64,000 bases of DNA from Neobacillus sp. PS3-34. Lineage in GTDB: Bacteria; Bacillota; Bacilli; Bacillales; Cytobacillaceae. Below are positions 1-7,415 of this stretch, piece after piece. How positions within the stretch are numbered: position 1 is the stretch's first letter; each line of letters begins with the position of its first letter. The notes beneath the pieces are model-generated. The model made no database searches, had not been told where the DNA came from, and saw only the letters and a list, made by a program, of their open reading frames with translations. The stretch covers positions 3,461,001 to 3,525,000 of the forward strand of contig NZ_CP133267.1 in the NCBI RefSeq assembly GCF_030915465.1, read 5' to 3'. The position numbers and the translations under genes are program-made.

Positions 1-2
1 TA

Positions 3-545
3 AAAGAGCACGAACTAATTGATGCAAAAAGGCGTCTGGACGAAGCAGCACCTGAAATAAAAAAATCCAGTAAACTGCAAAACAAAAAGAATGATAAGCA
101 TACCTTTAAACCTGGCGATGAAGTAAAGGTTCTAACATTTGATCAAAAAGGGACCCTCTTGGATAAAGCTTCAGAAAAGGATTGGAATGTCCAAATAGGC
201 ATATTGAAAATGAAGGTTGCCGAAAAGGATTTGGAATATCTCAGCACGCCAAAACAAACTGAAAAGAAATCTGTTGCCATCGTTAAAGGAAGGGATTTTC
301 ACGTCAGCCTTGAGCTCGACCTTCGCGGGGAACGGTTTGAGAACGCCCTGCATAAGGTGGAGAAGTATGTGGATGATGCATTGCTGGCAGGATATCCGCG
401 TGTTTCCATCATCCATGGAAAAGGTACCGGTGCATTAAGGCAGGGAGTGCAGGAATATTTAAAAAACCACCGTTCTGTGAAGAAAATCCGTTTCGGTGAT
501 GCCGGTGAAGGCGGAACCGGGGTTACAGTAGTGGAATTGAAATAA
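3..545 (+). CDS. mutS2: MutS2 family protein, C-terminal end (5' partial)
   Basis: This is the last 180 residues of a MutS2-type ATPase; the gene begins before the window and is open in frame from base 3. The visible part is a charged, Lys/Glu-rich linker, a short beta-rich segment containing FKPGDEVKV, and a C-terminal Smr domain. The Smr domain shows the hallmarks LDLRG (about base 331) and HGKGTGALR (about base 414), the motifs of Smr nucleases. MutS2 proteins act on branched DNA or on stalled, collided ribosomes rather than in classical mismatch repair. The gene precedes yshE and lcfA, as mutSB does in Bacillus subtilis. The ATPase and clamp domains lie outside the window. Confidence 0.93.
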   Translation, partial: KEHELIDAKRRLDEAAPEIKKSSKLQNKKNDKHTFKPGDEVKVLTFDQKGTLLDKASEKDWNVQIGILKMKVAEKDLEYLSTPKQTEKKSVAIVKGRDFHVSLELDLRGERFENALHKVEKYVDDALLAGYPRVSIIHGKGTGALRQGVQEYLKNHRSVKKIRFGDAGEGGTGVTVVELK

Positions 546-564
546 TGTCCGGGGAGAATGGAAT

Positions 565-969
565 ATGGACCAATTTTGGGAGAATGAATATATTCTGACA
601 GCAGCCAATTACAGTGTCGTGATTTTATGCATGATTGTCTTCATGGCTATCTTTGAATTAGTGACCAAATATAAAAATTGGGAAGAAATAAAAAAAGGAA
701 ACATGGCAGTGGCAATGGCTACCGGTGGAAAAATTTTCGGAATCGCTAATATCTTCCGCTTTTCCATCATGCAGCATAATTCGCTGCTTACGATGATTAG
801 CTGGGGAATCTTTGGATTTTTTTTGCTCCTGGCAGGCTATTTCATTTATGAATTCCTGACCCCAAAGTTTAAAATTGACCATGAAATTCAAAATGACAAT
901 CGTGCTGTTGGATTTATTTCGATGGTGATTTCGATTGGTTTATCATATGTCATTGGAGCGGGAATATAG
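565..969 (+). CDS. yshE: DUF350 family membrane protein YshE
   Basis: A 134-residue integral membrane protein with about four hydrophobic segments, at residues 10-32, 50-70, 74-97 and 112-133. Size and pattern match the DUF350 (YjfL/UPF0719) family, whose function is unknown. It starts at an ATG 19 bases after the mutS2 stop, behind a GGGGAG-type ribosome binding site, so the two are probably co-transcribed. The same gene sits between mutSB and lcfA in Bacillus subtilis, which supports the symbol. No catalytic motif is visible. Confidence 0.8.
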   Translation: MDQFWENEYILTAANYSVVILCMIVFMAIFELVTKYKNWEEIKKGNMAVAMATGGKIFGIANIFRFSIMQHNSLLTMISWGIFGFFLLLAGYFIYEFLTPKFKIDHEIQNDNRAVGFISMVISIGLSYVIGAGI

Positions 970-986
970 TAAGGAGAGAATGAAAT

Positions 987-1073
987 TTGGAAAAGCTGGC
1001 AAAGATTCTTCTAGGGTTCTGCGGCCTGTTCCTGCTGATCGGGCTAATTTATATGTTGTTTTTTGCAAATTAA
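987..1073 (+). CDS. Very small hydrophobic protein (28 aa), hypothetical
   Basis: A 28-codon reading frame starting with TTG at 987, eight bases after a strong AAGGAGAG ribosome binding site (971-978), and ending at TAA 1073. The product is a short basic start (LEKLAK) followed by one hydrophobic segment of about 20 residues (ILLGFCGLFLLIGLIYMLFF), so it would be a single-pass membrane peptide. It lies 17 bases after yshE and directly before a strong terminator, as expected for the last gene of the mutS2-yshE transcript. The function is unknown and no family was recognised. The good ribosome binding site and the terminator placement are the main support. Confidence 0.5.
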   Translation: MEKLAKILLGFCGLFLLIGLIYMLFFAN

Positions 1074-1084
1074 ATTTTTCCACA

Positions 1085-1124
1085 AAATCATCGCCTCAAC
1101 ATAAATGAGGCGGTGATTTTTTTT
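1085..1124 (+). terminator. Rho-independent terminator after mutS2-yshE
   Basis: A 14-base perfect inverted repeat (1085-1098 with 1106-1119) and a 7-base loop, followed by a T-run. Confidence 0.9.
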
Positions 1125-1165
1125 GGCTTGTACACTAGCTTGAAAAGTCGGCTGTGGGATTCTAA

Positions 1166-1194
1166 TTGTTTTAAAAAGTTCATTATATTATAAT
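1166..1194 (+). promoter_or_regulatory. SigA-type promoter for lcfA
   Basis: TTGTTT (1166-1171), a 17-base spacer, and a perfect TATAAT (1189-1194), 48 bases before the lcfA start. No FadR-type palindrome is seen close to it. Confidence 0.65.
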
Positions 1195-1242
1195 AGGTAT
1201 AAGTAATTAGAATTTTTTAATAATTCACAAAGGAGGGTTTGC

Positions 1243-2946
1243 ATGACTGATACCAAGCCGTGGATCCAGAACTATCCAGACGAGATTCCGCCACTTGTGG
1301 AATATTCTTCTGAACCAGTTCAACAATATTTACGGTCAGCAGCTGAGGAATTCCCAGATAAAACGGCCATTCATTTTATGGGAAAGGAAATGAATTATCG
1401 CCAGCTCTATAAGGACGCACGAAAGTTCGCCGGATATCTGCAGGGACTGGGAATTTCAAAGGGTGACAGGGTGGCGATTATGCTGCCAAATACACCTCAG
1501 TCAATAATCTGTTATTACGGCATTTTATTTGCCGGGGGAATAGTCGTCCAGACGAATCCGCTTTATATGGAACGTGAGCTGGAATATCAAATGAAGGATT
1601 CAGGAGCTAAAGCGATTGTGACGCTTGACATTTTGTATCCGCGGGTATCAAAAGTGATGGCACAAACCGATTTGGAGCATGTAATTGTAACCGCTATCAA
1701 AGATTATTTGCCTTTTCCTAAGAATTTAGTTTATTCTTTTATACAAAAAAAACAATACGGTATCGTTGTCAATGTCAGGCATGAAGGGAACACCCATTTG
1801 CTGGCCGAAATACTGAAGAGGCCGGAAGCCATGCTTGAAGAAATGGATTTCAATTTTAAGGAAGATATTGCTTTGTTGCAGTACACAGGAGGAACTACCG
1901 GTTTTCCAAAAGGCGTGATGCTCACCCATGAAAATCTTGTTTCAAATGCTTCCATGTGCCAGGCCTGGCTGTATAAATGCAAACGAGGCGAGGAAATAAT
2001 TCTTGGGATACTGCCTTTTTTTCATGTCTATGGGATGACAACCGTTATGATTCTTGGTGTGATGCAGGCACACAAAATGGTATTGCTGCCGAAGTTTGAT
2101 GCTGAAACTACGCTGAAAACAATTCAAAAGCAGAAGCCTACCCTCTTTCCAGGTGCCCCTACGATTTATATTGGGCTTTTAAATCATCCGGATCTGAAAA
2201 AGTACGATCTTTCGTCAATCGATTCATGCATAAGCGGATCAGCACCTCTCCCTGTAGAGGTTCAGCAAAAATTTGAAGAAGTGACGGGTGGAAAACTCGT
2301 TGAGGGCTATGGTTTAACTGAATCCTCACCGGTAACCCATTCAAATTTTTTGTGGGATCGTCCAAGAGTAAAAGGCAGTATTGGTGTACCATGGCCTAAT
2401 ACGGATGCGGCTGTTTTTTCAATGGAAACCGGTGAAAGATTGCCTGCTGGTGAAATTGGGGAAATTGCAGTAAAAGGTCCTCAAGTGATGAAAGGCTATT
2501 GGAATCGGCGTGAGGATATCGCACAAACATTAAAGGATGGCTGGTTATTAACAGGAGACCTTGGTTACATGGATGAAAATGGATATTTTTATGTTGTAGA
2601 CCGTAAAAAGGATATGATTATTGCAGGAGGATTCAATATTTATCCTCGTGAAATTGAAGAGGTATTATACGAGCATCCGGAAGTCCAGGAAGTAGTTGCA
2701 GCAGGCATACCTGATCCTTATCGCGGCGAAACGGTAAAAGCCTATGTGGTATTAAAGGAAGGCTCCACACTATCAAAAGATGAACTTAACCAATTTGCCC
2801 GGAAACATCTGGCTGCATACAAAGTGCCGAGGATTTATGAATTCAGGAAAGAACTTCCCAAAACGGCAGTCGGAAAAATTTTAAGAAGGGCGCTAGTTGA
2901 TGAAGAAAAGAAGAGAATAGAAGAAGAAGGCCAAAAACATGCGTAA
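1243..2946 (+). CDS. lcfA: Long-chain-fatty-acid--CoA ligase
   Basis: A 567-residue member of the ANL (acyl-adenylate forming) superfamily. It would activate long-chain fatty acids to acyl-CoA in two steps using ATP, feeding beta-oxidation. Visible motifs are the phosphate-binding loop YTGGTTGFPKGVML (about residue 214), GYGLTE (about 358), the TGDLG motif (about 441), and the C-terminal catalytic lysine in PKTAVGKILRR (about 540). The length is normal for the family. The ATG follows an excellent AAAGGAGGG site. It stands in front of the regulator/hydratase/ETF genes, as lcfA does in Bacillus subtilis, with its own promoter upstream and a weak terminator after it. Confidence 0.95.
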   Translation: MTDTKPWIQNYPDEIPPLVEYSSEPVQQYLRSAAEEFPDKTAIHFMGKEMNYRQLYKDARKFAGYLQGLGISKGDRVAIMLPNTPQSIICYYGILFAGGIVVQTNPLYMERELEYQMKDSGAKAIVTLDILYPRVSKVMAQTDLEHVIVTAIKDYLPFPKNLVYSFIQKKQYGIVVNVRHEGNTHLLAEILKRPEAMLEEMDFNFKEDIALLQYTGGTTGFPKGVMLTHENLVSNASMCQAWLYKCKRGEEIILGILPFFHVYGMTTVMILGVMQAHKMVLLPKFDAETTLKTIQKQKPTLFPGAPTIYIGLLNHPDLKKYDLSSIDSCISGSAPLPVEVQQKFEEVTGGKLVEGYGLTESSPVTHSNFLWDRPRVKGSIGVPWPNTDAAVFSMETGERLPAGEIGEIAVKGPQVMKGYWNRREDIAQTLKDGWLLTGDLGYMDENGYFYVVDRKKDMIIAGGFNIYPREIEEVLYEHPEVQEVVAAGIPDPYRGETVKAYVVLKEGSTLSKDELNQFARKHLAAYKVPRIYEFRKELPKTAVGKILRRALVDEEKKRIEEEGQKHA

Positions 2947-2950
2947 TTTT

Positions 2951-2979
2951 GAGCCAAAAAAGAGCGGCTCTTTCTTTTT
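2951..2979 (+). terminator. Probable terminator after lcfA
   Basis: Short GAGCC/GGCTC stem with a 10-base loop followed by a T-rich tract. The stem is short, so termination may be partial. Confidence 0.5.
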
Positions 2980-3041
2980 GCGATAGTGGGCTTGTCCCTA
3001 TTAAAATACTAAGCATAGGGTAATTTTGAAGGTATAATTTA

Positions 3042-3070
3042 TTGACAGAAAAGCGATATTTATCTATTAT
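3042..3070 (+). promoter_or_regulatory. SigA-type promoter of the fadR-fadB-etfBA genes
   Basis: Perfect TTGACA (3042-3047), a 17-base spacer, and TATTAT (3065-3070). It is followed at once by a FadR-type palindrome. Confidence 0.8.
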
Positions 3071-3077
3071 AAAAATA

Positions 3078-3095
3078 TGAATGATGATTCATTCA
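3078..3095 (+). promoter_or_regulatory. FadR operator
   Basis: The 18-base palindrome TGAATGATGATTCATTCA matches the Bacillus FadR consensus (TGAATGA, four bases, TCATTCA). It lies eight bases after the -10 box of the promoter in front of the fadR reading frame, so FadR probably represses its own operon by covering the transcription start. Confidence 0.85.
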
Positions 3096-3154
3096 TTTAT
3101 TTAAATGTTAGAGGTCAAATAGGCGCTTACGCTTTTCTTCAAAGGGGGGAAGAA

Positions 3155-3741
3155 TTGAAGAGAAACAAGCCAAAATACAGGCAAATTATTGATGCGGCTG
3201 TCGTGATTATCGCGGAAAATGGATACCATCAGGCCAGGTTTCCAAGATAGCAAAGCAGGCAGGCGTCGCGGACGGCACCATTTATTTATACTTTAAGAAT
3301 AAAGAAGATATTTTAATCTCTCTCTTTGAAGAAAAAATGGGCAGCTTTGTTGAAAAAATAGATGAAATGATTGCAGGAAAAGAAACAGCGGCAGAGAAGT
3401 TATTAATGATGATTGAAGCACACTTCGACCTGCTGTCCAATGACCGGCATCTTGCTATTGTTACGCAATTGGAATTACGCCAATCAAATAAGGATCTCCG
3501 TTTAAGGATTAATGATGTACTTAAAGGGTATTTGAAGGTGATTGATAAAATTTTAATCGGCGGCAAAGAAAAAGGAGAGTTCTCTAGTCTCCTTGATGTT
3601 AGGCTTGCCCGGCAGATGATCTTTGGAACAATGGACGAAACCGTTACGTCCTGGGTGATGAATGATCAGAAGTATGATTTAAACTCACTTGGAAAGTCAG
3701 TCCATCACTTGCTAATCAATGGGCTGAAGGGTTCAAAATGA
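3155..3741 (+). CDS. fadR: TetR-family fatty-acid regulator FadR (one frameshift)
   Basis: A TetR-family repressor that in Bacillus senses long-chain acyl-CoA and controls beta-oxidation genes. It starts at TTG 3155 behind AAAGGGGGGA. The N-terminal helix-turn-helix is conserved: IIDAAVVIIAENGYHQ, then after the break IAKQAGVADGTIYLYF. The reading frame breaks at GGCC 3232-3235. Adding one C there restores the expected YHQAQVSKIAKQAG, giving about 195 residues, the normal length. The ligand-binding half contains TQLELRQSN and MIFGTMDETVTSWVMN, as in B. subtilis FadR. A FadR operator precedes it. The frameshift is likely a sequencing artefact. Confidence 0.9.
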
Positions 3742-3772
3742 GTTTGATAGATAAGCCAGAGGGGGAATCACA

Positions 3773-4545
3773 TTGGAATATTTAAAATGGTCCGCAGCTG
3801 ACCGTATCGCTACGATAACAATTCAGCGGCCTCCAGCAAATGCCCTTTCGTCCGGTCTGCTCAAGGAATTATCCTCTGTCCTGGATGAAATTGAGCCAAA
3901 TGATGATATTAGAGTAATCATCATTCATGGAGAAGGACGTTTTTTTCAGCCGGCGCTGATATTAAGGAATTCACGACAATTAAATCAGGAGAAGACTTTT
4001 CTAAGCTTGCAGGCTTAGGACAGGATTTGTTTGACAGAATGGAAAGATTTCCAAAACCAATTATTGCTTCGATTCATGGTGCTGCACTAGGCGGTGGACT
4101 TGAACTTGCAATGGCATGCCATTTCAGGCTGGTAAGTGAAACAGCAAAACTTGGACTACCCGAGCTGCAGCTTGGATTGGTTCCTGGATTTGCAGGATCA
4201 CAGCGCCTTCCTAAATACGTTGGCGTGGCAAGAGCAGCTGAAATGCTCTTTACTTCTGACCCGATAACAGGCCTTGAGGCTGTACAATACGGTTTGGCCA
4301 ATCATGCCTATCCGGAAGACGAGGTCCTCGAAAATGCCTATAAGATGGCCAAAAAGATTTCGAAGAAAAGCTCTGGCTCGTTAAAGGCAGCAATCCAGTT
4401 ATTAAATTATGCCAAAACTAAAGAGTTCTATGAAGGCGTTAGTAAGGAAGCTGAACTCTTCGGGCAGGTATTCATGTCCGCAGACGGTCAGGAGGGGATT
4501 CAGGCGTTCATTGAAAAAAGGGAGCCTGAATTCAAAGGTAATTAA
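3773..4545 (+). CDS. fadB: Enoyl-CoA hydratase (one frameshift)
   Basis: A crotonase-family enoyl-CoA hydratase of beta-oxidation, about 257 residues when repaired. It starts at TTG 3773 after AGAGGGGGA, 31 bases after fadR. Crotonase signatures are the acyl-CoA binding GEGRFF(S)AGADIKEF around the break, the oxyanion-hole segment SIHGAALGGGLELAMACHFR (about base 4070), and the LPELQLGLVPGFAGSQRLP catalytic region containing both glutamates. The break is one T short in a T-run at 3940-3946; one more T restores the frame. Context (fadR before, etfBA after) matches fadB in B. subtilis. The break is probably a homopolymer error. Confidence 0.9.
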
Positions 4546-4667
4546 CTTATTTAGCGGGAGAACATCCCGCTATATAAATTGCATCCCCCTCAAGGCAATA
4601 TTTTTTTGAATTAAATTTTTTTAATCTTTCGAACTGAAGAAATGTTTGAATTCTTAGGAGGGAAACC

Positions 4668-5441
4668 ATGAATATTTTTGTACTGTTAAAAAGAACGTTT
4701 GATACGGAAGAAAAAATAACAATCTCTGGCGGAAAAATCAATGAGGACGGAGCAGAATTCATTATTAATCCTTATGATGAATATGCTGTCGAAGAAGCAA
4801 TCCAGGTTAGGGATGCAAATGGCGGCGAAGTAACTGTGGTATCCGTCGGTTCTGAGGAAGCGGAAAAACAGCTTCGCACAGCGCTGGCGATGGGAGCAGA
4901 TAAAGCTGTTCTTATTAATACAGAGGACGATGTGGAAAACGGAGATCAATTCACTACTGCAAAAATTTTATCAGAGTTTCTTAAAGATAAAGGTGCAGAT
5001 TTAATCATCGGAGGAAACGTGGCAATTGATGGCGGTTCAGGTCAGGTTGGCCCACGGGTTGCGGAGCTGCTCGATATTCCTTATGTAACAACCATTACCA
5101 AACTTGAGATTAATGGAAACAGTGCAACGGTTACACGTGATGTAGAGGGTGATTCAGAGGTAATCGAAACAAGCCTTCCATTATTGGTTACAGCTCAGCA
5201 AGGCTTGAACGAACCTCGTTATCCATCATTGCCAGGGATTATGAAAGCCAAAAAGAAACCTCTAGAGGAACTTGAGTTGGATGATCTTGATTTGGAAGAA
5301 GACGATGTTGAAGCTAAGACTAAAACAATAGAAATCTATCTTCCACCAAAAAAAGAAGCAGGGAAAGTTCTGCAGGGCGAATTAACTGACCAGGTAAAGG
5401 AGCTTGTCCAGCTGCTTCATACAGAAGCGAAAGTTATCTAA
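4668..5441 (+). CDS. etfB: Electron transfer flavoprotein, beta subunit
   Basis: A 257-residue EtfB. With EtfA it forms a soluble heterodimer that takes electrons from acyl-CoA dehydrogenases and passes them to the membrane quinone pool. The conserved core is visible: NPYDEYAVEEAIQVRD, the AMP-binding region ALAMGADKAVLI, GNVAIDGGSGQVGPRVAELL, and LPLLVTAQQGLNEPRYPSLPGIMKAKKKP. The ATG follows AGGAGGG. It lies 122 bases after fadB; a GC-rich hairpin (4553-4572) without a T-run lies between, so read-through from the fad promoter is possible. Unbroken reading frame. Confidence 0.95.
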   Translation: MNIFVLLKRTFDTEEKITISGGKINEDGAEFIINPYDEYAVEEAIQVRDANGGEVTVVSVGSEEAEKQLRTALAMGADKAVLINTEDDVENGDQFTTAKILSEFLKDKGADLIIGGNVAIDGGSGQVGPRVAELLDIPYVTTITKLEINGNSATVTRDVEGDSEVIETSLPLLVTAQQGLNEPRYPSLPGIMKAKKKPLEELELDDLDLEEDDVEAKTKTIEIYLPPKKEAGKVLQGELTDQVKELVQLLHTEAKVI

Positions 5442-5479
5442 ACTTGATATGACAAATATTCATCCAGGAGGTAAATAGA

Positions 5480-6457
5480 ATGGCGAGAAAAGTATTGGTA
5501 TTAGGTGAAGTCCGTGACGGATCATTGCGTAATGTTTCCTTTGAAGCAATCGCAGCTGCAAAAACGGTTGCAGAAGGCGGCGAAGTTGTTGCTGTTTTAA
5601 TCGGCAATTCTGTAAGCGCTTTAGGTGGAGAAATGGTTTCCTATGGTGCAGACCGAGTAATAACTGTAGAGGATGAAAAATTAAAGCAGTATACTCCTGA
5701 TGGCTTTTCTCAGGCATTGCTCGCAGTAATTGACCAGGAGAACCCTGAAGGAATTATTTTCGGCCATACCGCTTTAGGTAAAGACCTTGCTCCAAAGGTA
5801 GCAGGTAGACTTTCATCCGGCCTTATTTCCGATGCGACTGACCTGGAAGCTGCCGGGGGCAATCTTGTTTTTACACGTCCAATCTATTCAGGTAAAGCGT
5901 TCGAAAAGAAAATCGTAACGGACGGACTGATTTTTGCAACAATCAGACCGAATAATATTAATCCTTTAGAAAAAGACGAAAGCAGAACTGGAGATGTATC
6001 AAGCCTTTCAGTTGAAATCAAGGATTTAAGGACGATCATTAAAGAAGTTGTCCGTAAAGCAAGTGAGGGTGTCGATCTTTCTGAAGCTAAGGTGGTCATC
6101 GCTGGAGGCCGCGGCGTAAAAAGTGTTGATGGTTTCGAACCACTTAAGGAACTTGCCAATGTATTAGGCGGGGCAGTGGGCGCTTCACGTGGTGCTTGTG
6201 ATGCTGATTATTGCGATTATTCCTTGCAGATTGGACAGACTGGAAAGGTAGTAACTCCGGATCTTTATATCGCCTGCGGAATTTCAGGAGCAATTCAGCA
6301 CCTTGCCGGTATGTCTAACTCTAAAGTTATTGTAGCCATAAATAAAGATCCTGAAGCTAATATCTTCAAGGTTGCCGATTATGGAATTGTAGGAGATCTA
6401 TTCGAAGTAGTACCAATGCTGACTGAAGAATTCAAAAAGCTAAAAGTTCATTCCTAA
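5480..6457 (+). CDS. etfA: Electron transfer flavoprotein, alpha subunit
   Basis: A 325-residue EtfA carrying the redox-active FAD of the ETF heterodimer. The FAD-binding C-terminal half is clear: AGGRGVKS, GGAVGASRGACDADYC, QIGQTGKVVTPDLYIACGIS, GAIQHLAGM and VAINKDPEANIFKVADYGIVGD. The start is ATG 5480 after AGGAGG, 38 bases downstream of etfB, so they are co-transcribed. A strong terminator follows at 6466. It ends the fatty-acid oxidation block. Confidence 0.96.
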   Translation: MARKVLVLGEVRDGSLRNVSFEAIAAAKTVAEGGEVVAVLIGNSVSALGGEMVSYGADRVITVEDEKLKQYTPDGFSQALLAVIDQENPEGIIFGHTALGKDLAPKVAGRLSSGLISDATDLEAAGGNLVFTRPIYSGKAFEKKIVTDGLIFATIRPNNINPLEKDESRTGDVSSLSVEIKDLRTIIKEVVRKASEGVDLSEAKVVIAGGRGVKSVDGFEPLKELANVLGGAVGASRGACDADYCDYSLQIGQTGKVVTPDLYIACGISGAIQHLAGMSNSKVIVAINKDPEANIFKVADYGIVGDLFEVVPMLTEEFKKLKVHS

Positions 6458-6465
6458 AATGAGAT

Positions 6466-6493
6466 GCAAGCGGCATAATGCCGCTTGCTTTAA
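6466..6493 (+). terminator. Terminator after etfA
   Basis: Perfect 10-base stem (6466-6475 with 6479-6488) with a tight loop, followed by TTTAAT. Confidence 0.85.
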
Positions 6494-6500
6494 TATTCTA

Positions 6501-6784
6501 AGGCTGTTTTCGTAAAACTTTATTACTAATTAGAGTGAATCAGATGGTTGATAAAGAAGTTGATTGGAGTGGAAGGTGCGAGATCCTCGAAAATGCTATC
6601 GCATTTCCTTCGTGCGGTGTTGATTCTAGGAAGCTGATTCAACGTCCTACGGGAGCAGTGGGACAGGTGAGACCCCACAGTCGCTTTAGCGACGAGGAGG
6701 CTCACCGCCCACCCCGCGGAAAGCGAGCATCCTGAAGCGGAAATCAACTACTACTCAAAACAACAATCTTTTAGAAAACAGCCT
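6501..6784. mobile_element. MITE-like intergenic repeat with terminal inverted repeats
   Basis: A 284-base element between etfA and trxA with no credible gene. Its ends are a perfect 11-base inverted repeat (AGGCTGTTTTC at 6501-6511, complement at 6774-6784). Inside is a GC-richer core beginning AGTTGATTGGAGTGGAAGG and ending GCGGAAATCAACT, itself an inverted arrangement with strong internal pairing potential (for example GTCGCTTTAGCGAC at about 6681). From memory, this core is a repeat seen in many copies in Bacillaceae intergenic regions. Bases of about 6583-6643 look like extra sequence relative to the usual core. A 66-codon open frame runs through it but has no coding character. Confidence 0.75.
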
Positions 6785-6840
6785 ATATTAATGAGAATAA
6801 CGTCTAAGTTTAAAGGGTAAATTACATGCGAAACAAATTA

Positions 6841-6870
6841 TTAGCATGAATTGTAAAACGGTGATATACT
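6841..6870 (+). promoter_or_regulatory. Probable trxA promoter
   Basis: Extended -10 element TGATATACT (6862-6870) with a weak -35 TTAGCA (6841-6846), 18-base spacer, 40 bases before the trxA start. Confidence 0.5.
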
Positions 6871-6909
6871 TTCGGTAGTATTTCAGTATTAATTAGGAGG
6901 CATTCTTAA

Positions 6910-7224
6910 ATGGCAATTTCACATGTTACAGATCAAAATTTTGCTGCTGAAACAGGCTGCAGCCTTGTTCTTGTAGATTTTTGGGCACCATGGTGCGGAC
7001 CTTGTAAAATGATAGCTCCTGTTCTTGAAGAACTTGATTCAGAAGTAGGAGAAAAGGTAAAAATCACTAAGCTTGATGTGGATGAAAATCAGGAAACTGC
7101 CGCTAAATTCGGCGTAATGAGCATCCCGACTTTATTAGTCCTAAAAGACGGTGAAGTAGTAGACAAAGTGGTTGGCTTCCAGCCAAAAGAAGCACTTGCA
7201 AGTGTCCTTGAAAAGCACTTTTAA
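6910..7224 (+). CDS. trxA: Thioredoxin
   Basis: A 104-residue classical thioredoxin, a cytoplasmic protein disulfide reductase recycled by thioredoxin reductase. The redox motif WCGPCK is at residues 28-33. The supporting fold residues are [40 protein letters not shown] with the cis-proline, and the terminal VGFQPKEAL. The ATG follows TTAGGAGG. It has its own promoter and terminator. In B. subtilis trxA is also between etfA and uvrC; here the iron-uptake pair is inserted after it. Confidence 0.97.
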   Translation: MAISHVTDQNFAAETGCSLVLVDFWAPWCGPCKMIAPVLEELDSEVGEKVKITKLDVDENQETAAKFGVMSIPTLLVLKDGEVVDKVVGFQPKEALASVLEKHF

Positions 7225-7235
7225 TATTTAATGTG

Positions 7236-7275
7236 GTAAGCCCCCAGCCAATATCGGCAGGGGGCTTTACTTTTG
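7236..7275 (+). terminator. Terminator after trxA
   Basis: GTAAGCCCCC paired with GGGGGCTTTAC (one bulged T), 14-base loop, then TTTT. Confidence 0.85.
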
Positions 7276-7315
7276 CCCATGTATTCAAGGCCTATTAAAG
7301 GTCACATAAATGACA

Positions 7316-7344
7316 TTGACATTCATTCTCAATGAATATATAAT
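7316..7344 (+). promoter_or_regulatory. Consensus SigA promoter for the iron permease operon
   Basis: Perfect TTGACA (7316-7321), 17-base spacer, perfect TATAAT (7339-7344), 71 bases before the permease start. Confidence 0.85.
7317..7331 (+). promoter_or_regulatory. Fur box 1, overlapping the promoter -35
   Basis: TGACATTCATTCTCA matches the 7-1-7 Fur consensus TGATAATNATTATCA at 11 of 14 defined positions or better, and covers most of the -35 and the spacer. Confidence 0.65.
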
Positions 7345-7357
7345 TTTTTTAGCTGAA

Positions 7358-7372
7358 TGAAAATGATTTTCA
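7358..7372 (+). promoter_or_regulatory. Fur box 2, downstream of the -10
   Basis: TGAAAATGATTTTCA, a 7-1-7 palindrome matching the Fur consensus at 12 of 14 positions. It lies 14 bases after the -10, within the initially transcribed region. Confidence 0.8.
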
Positions 7373-7415
7373 TTATTAATCTATTGAAGATGAAAGCCTA
7401 CATAAGGAGGATAAC

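Noticed and set aside
6535..6735. 66-codon frame inside the repeat at 6501-6784
   Set aside because: Runs through a palindromic repeat core, has no ribosome binding site and no protein-like composition.
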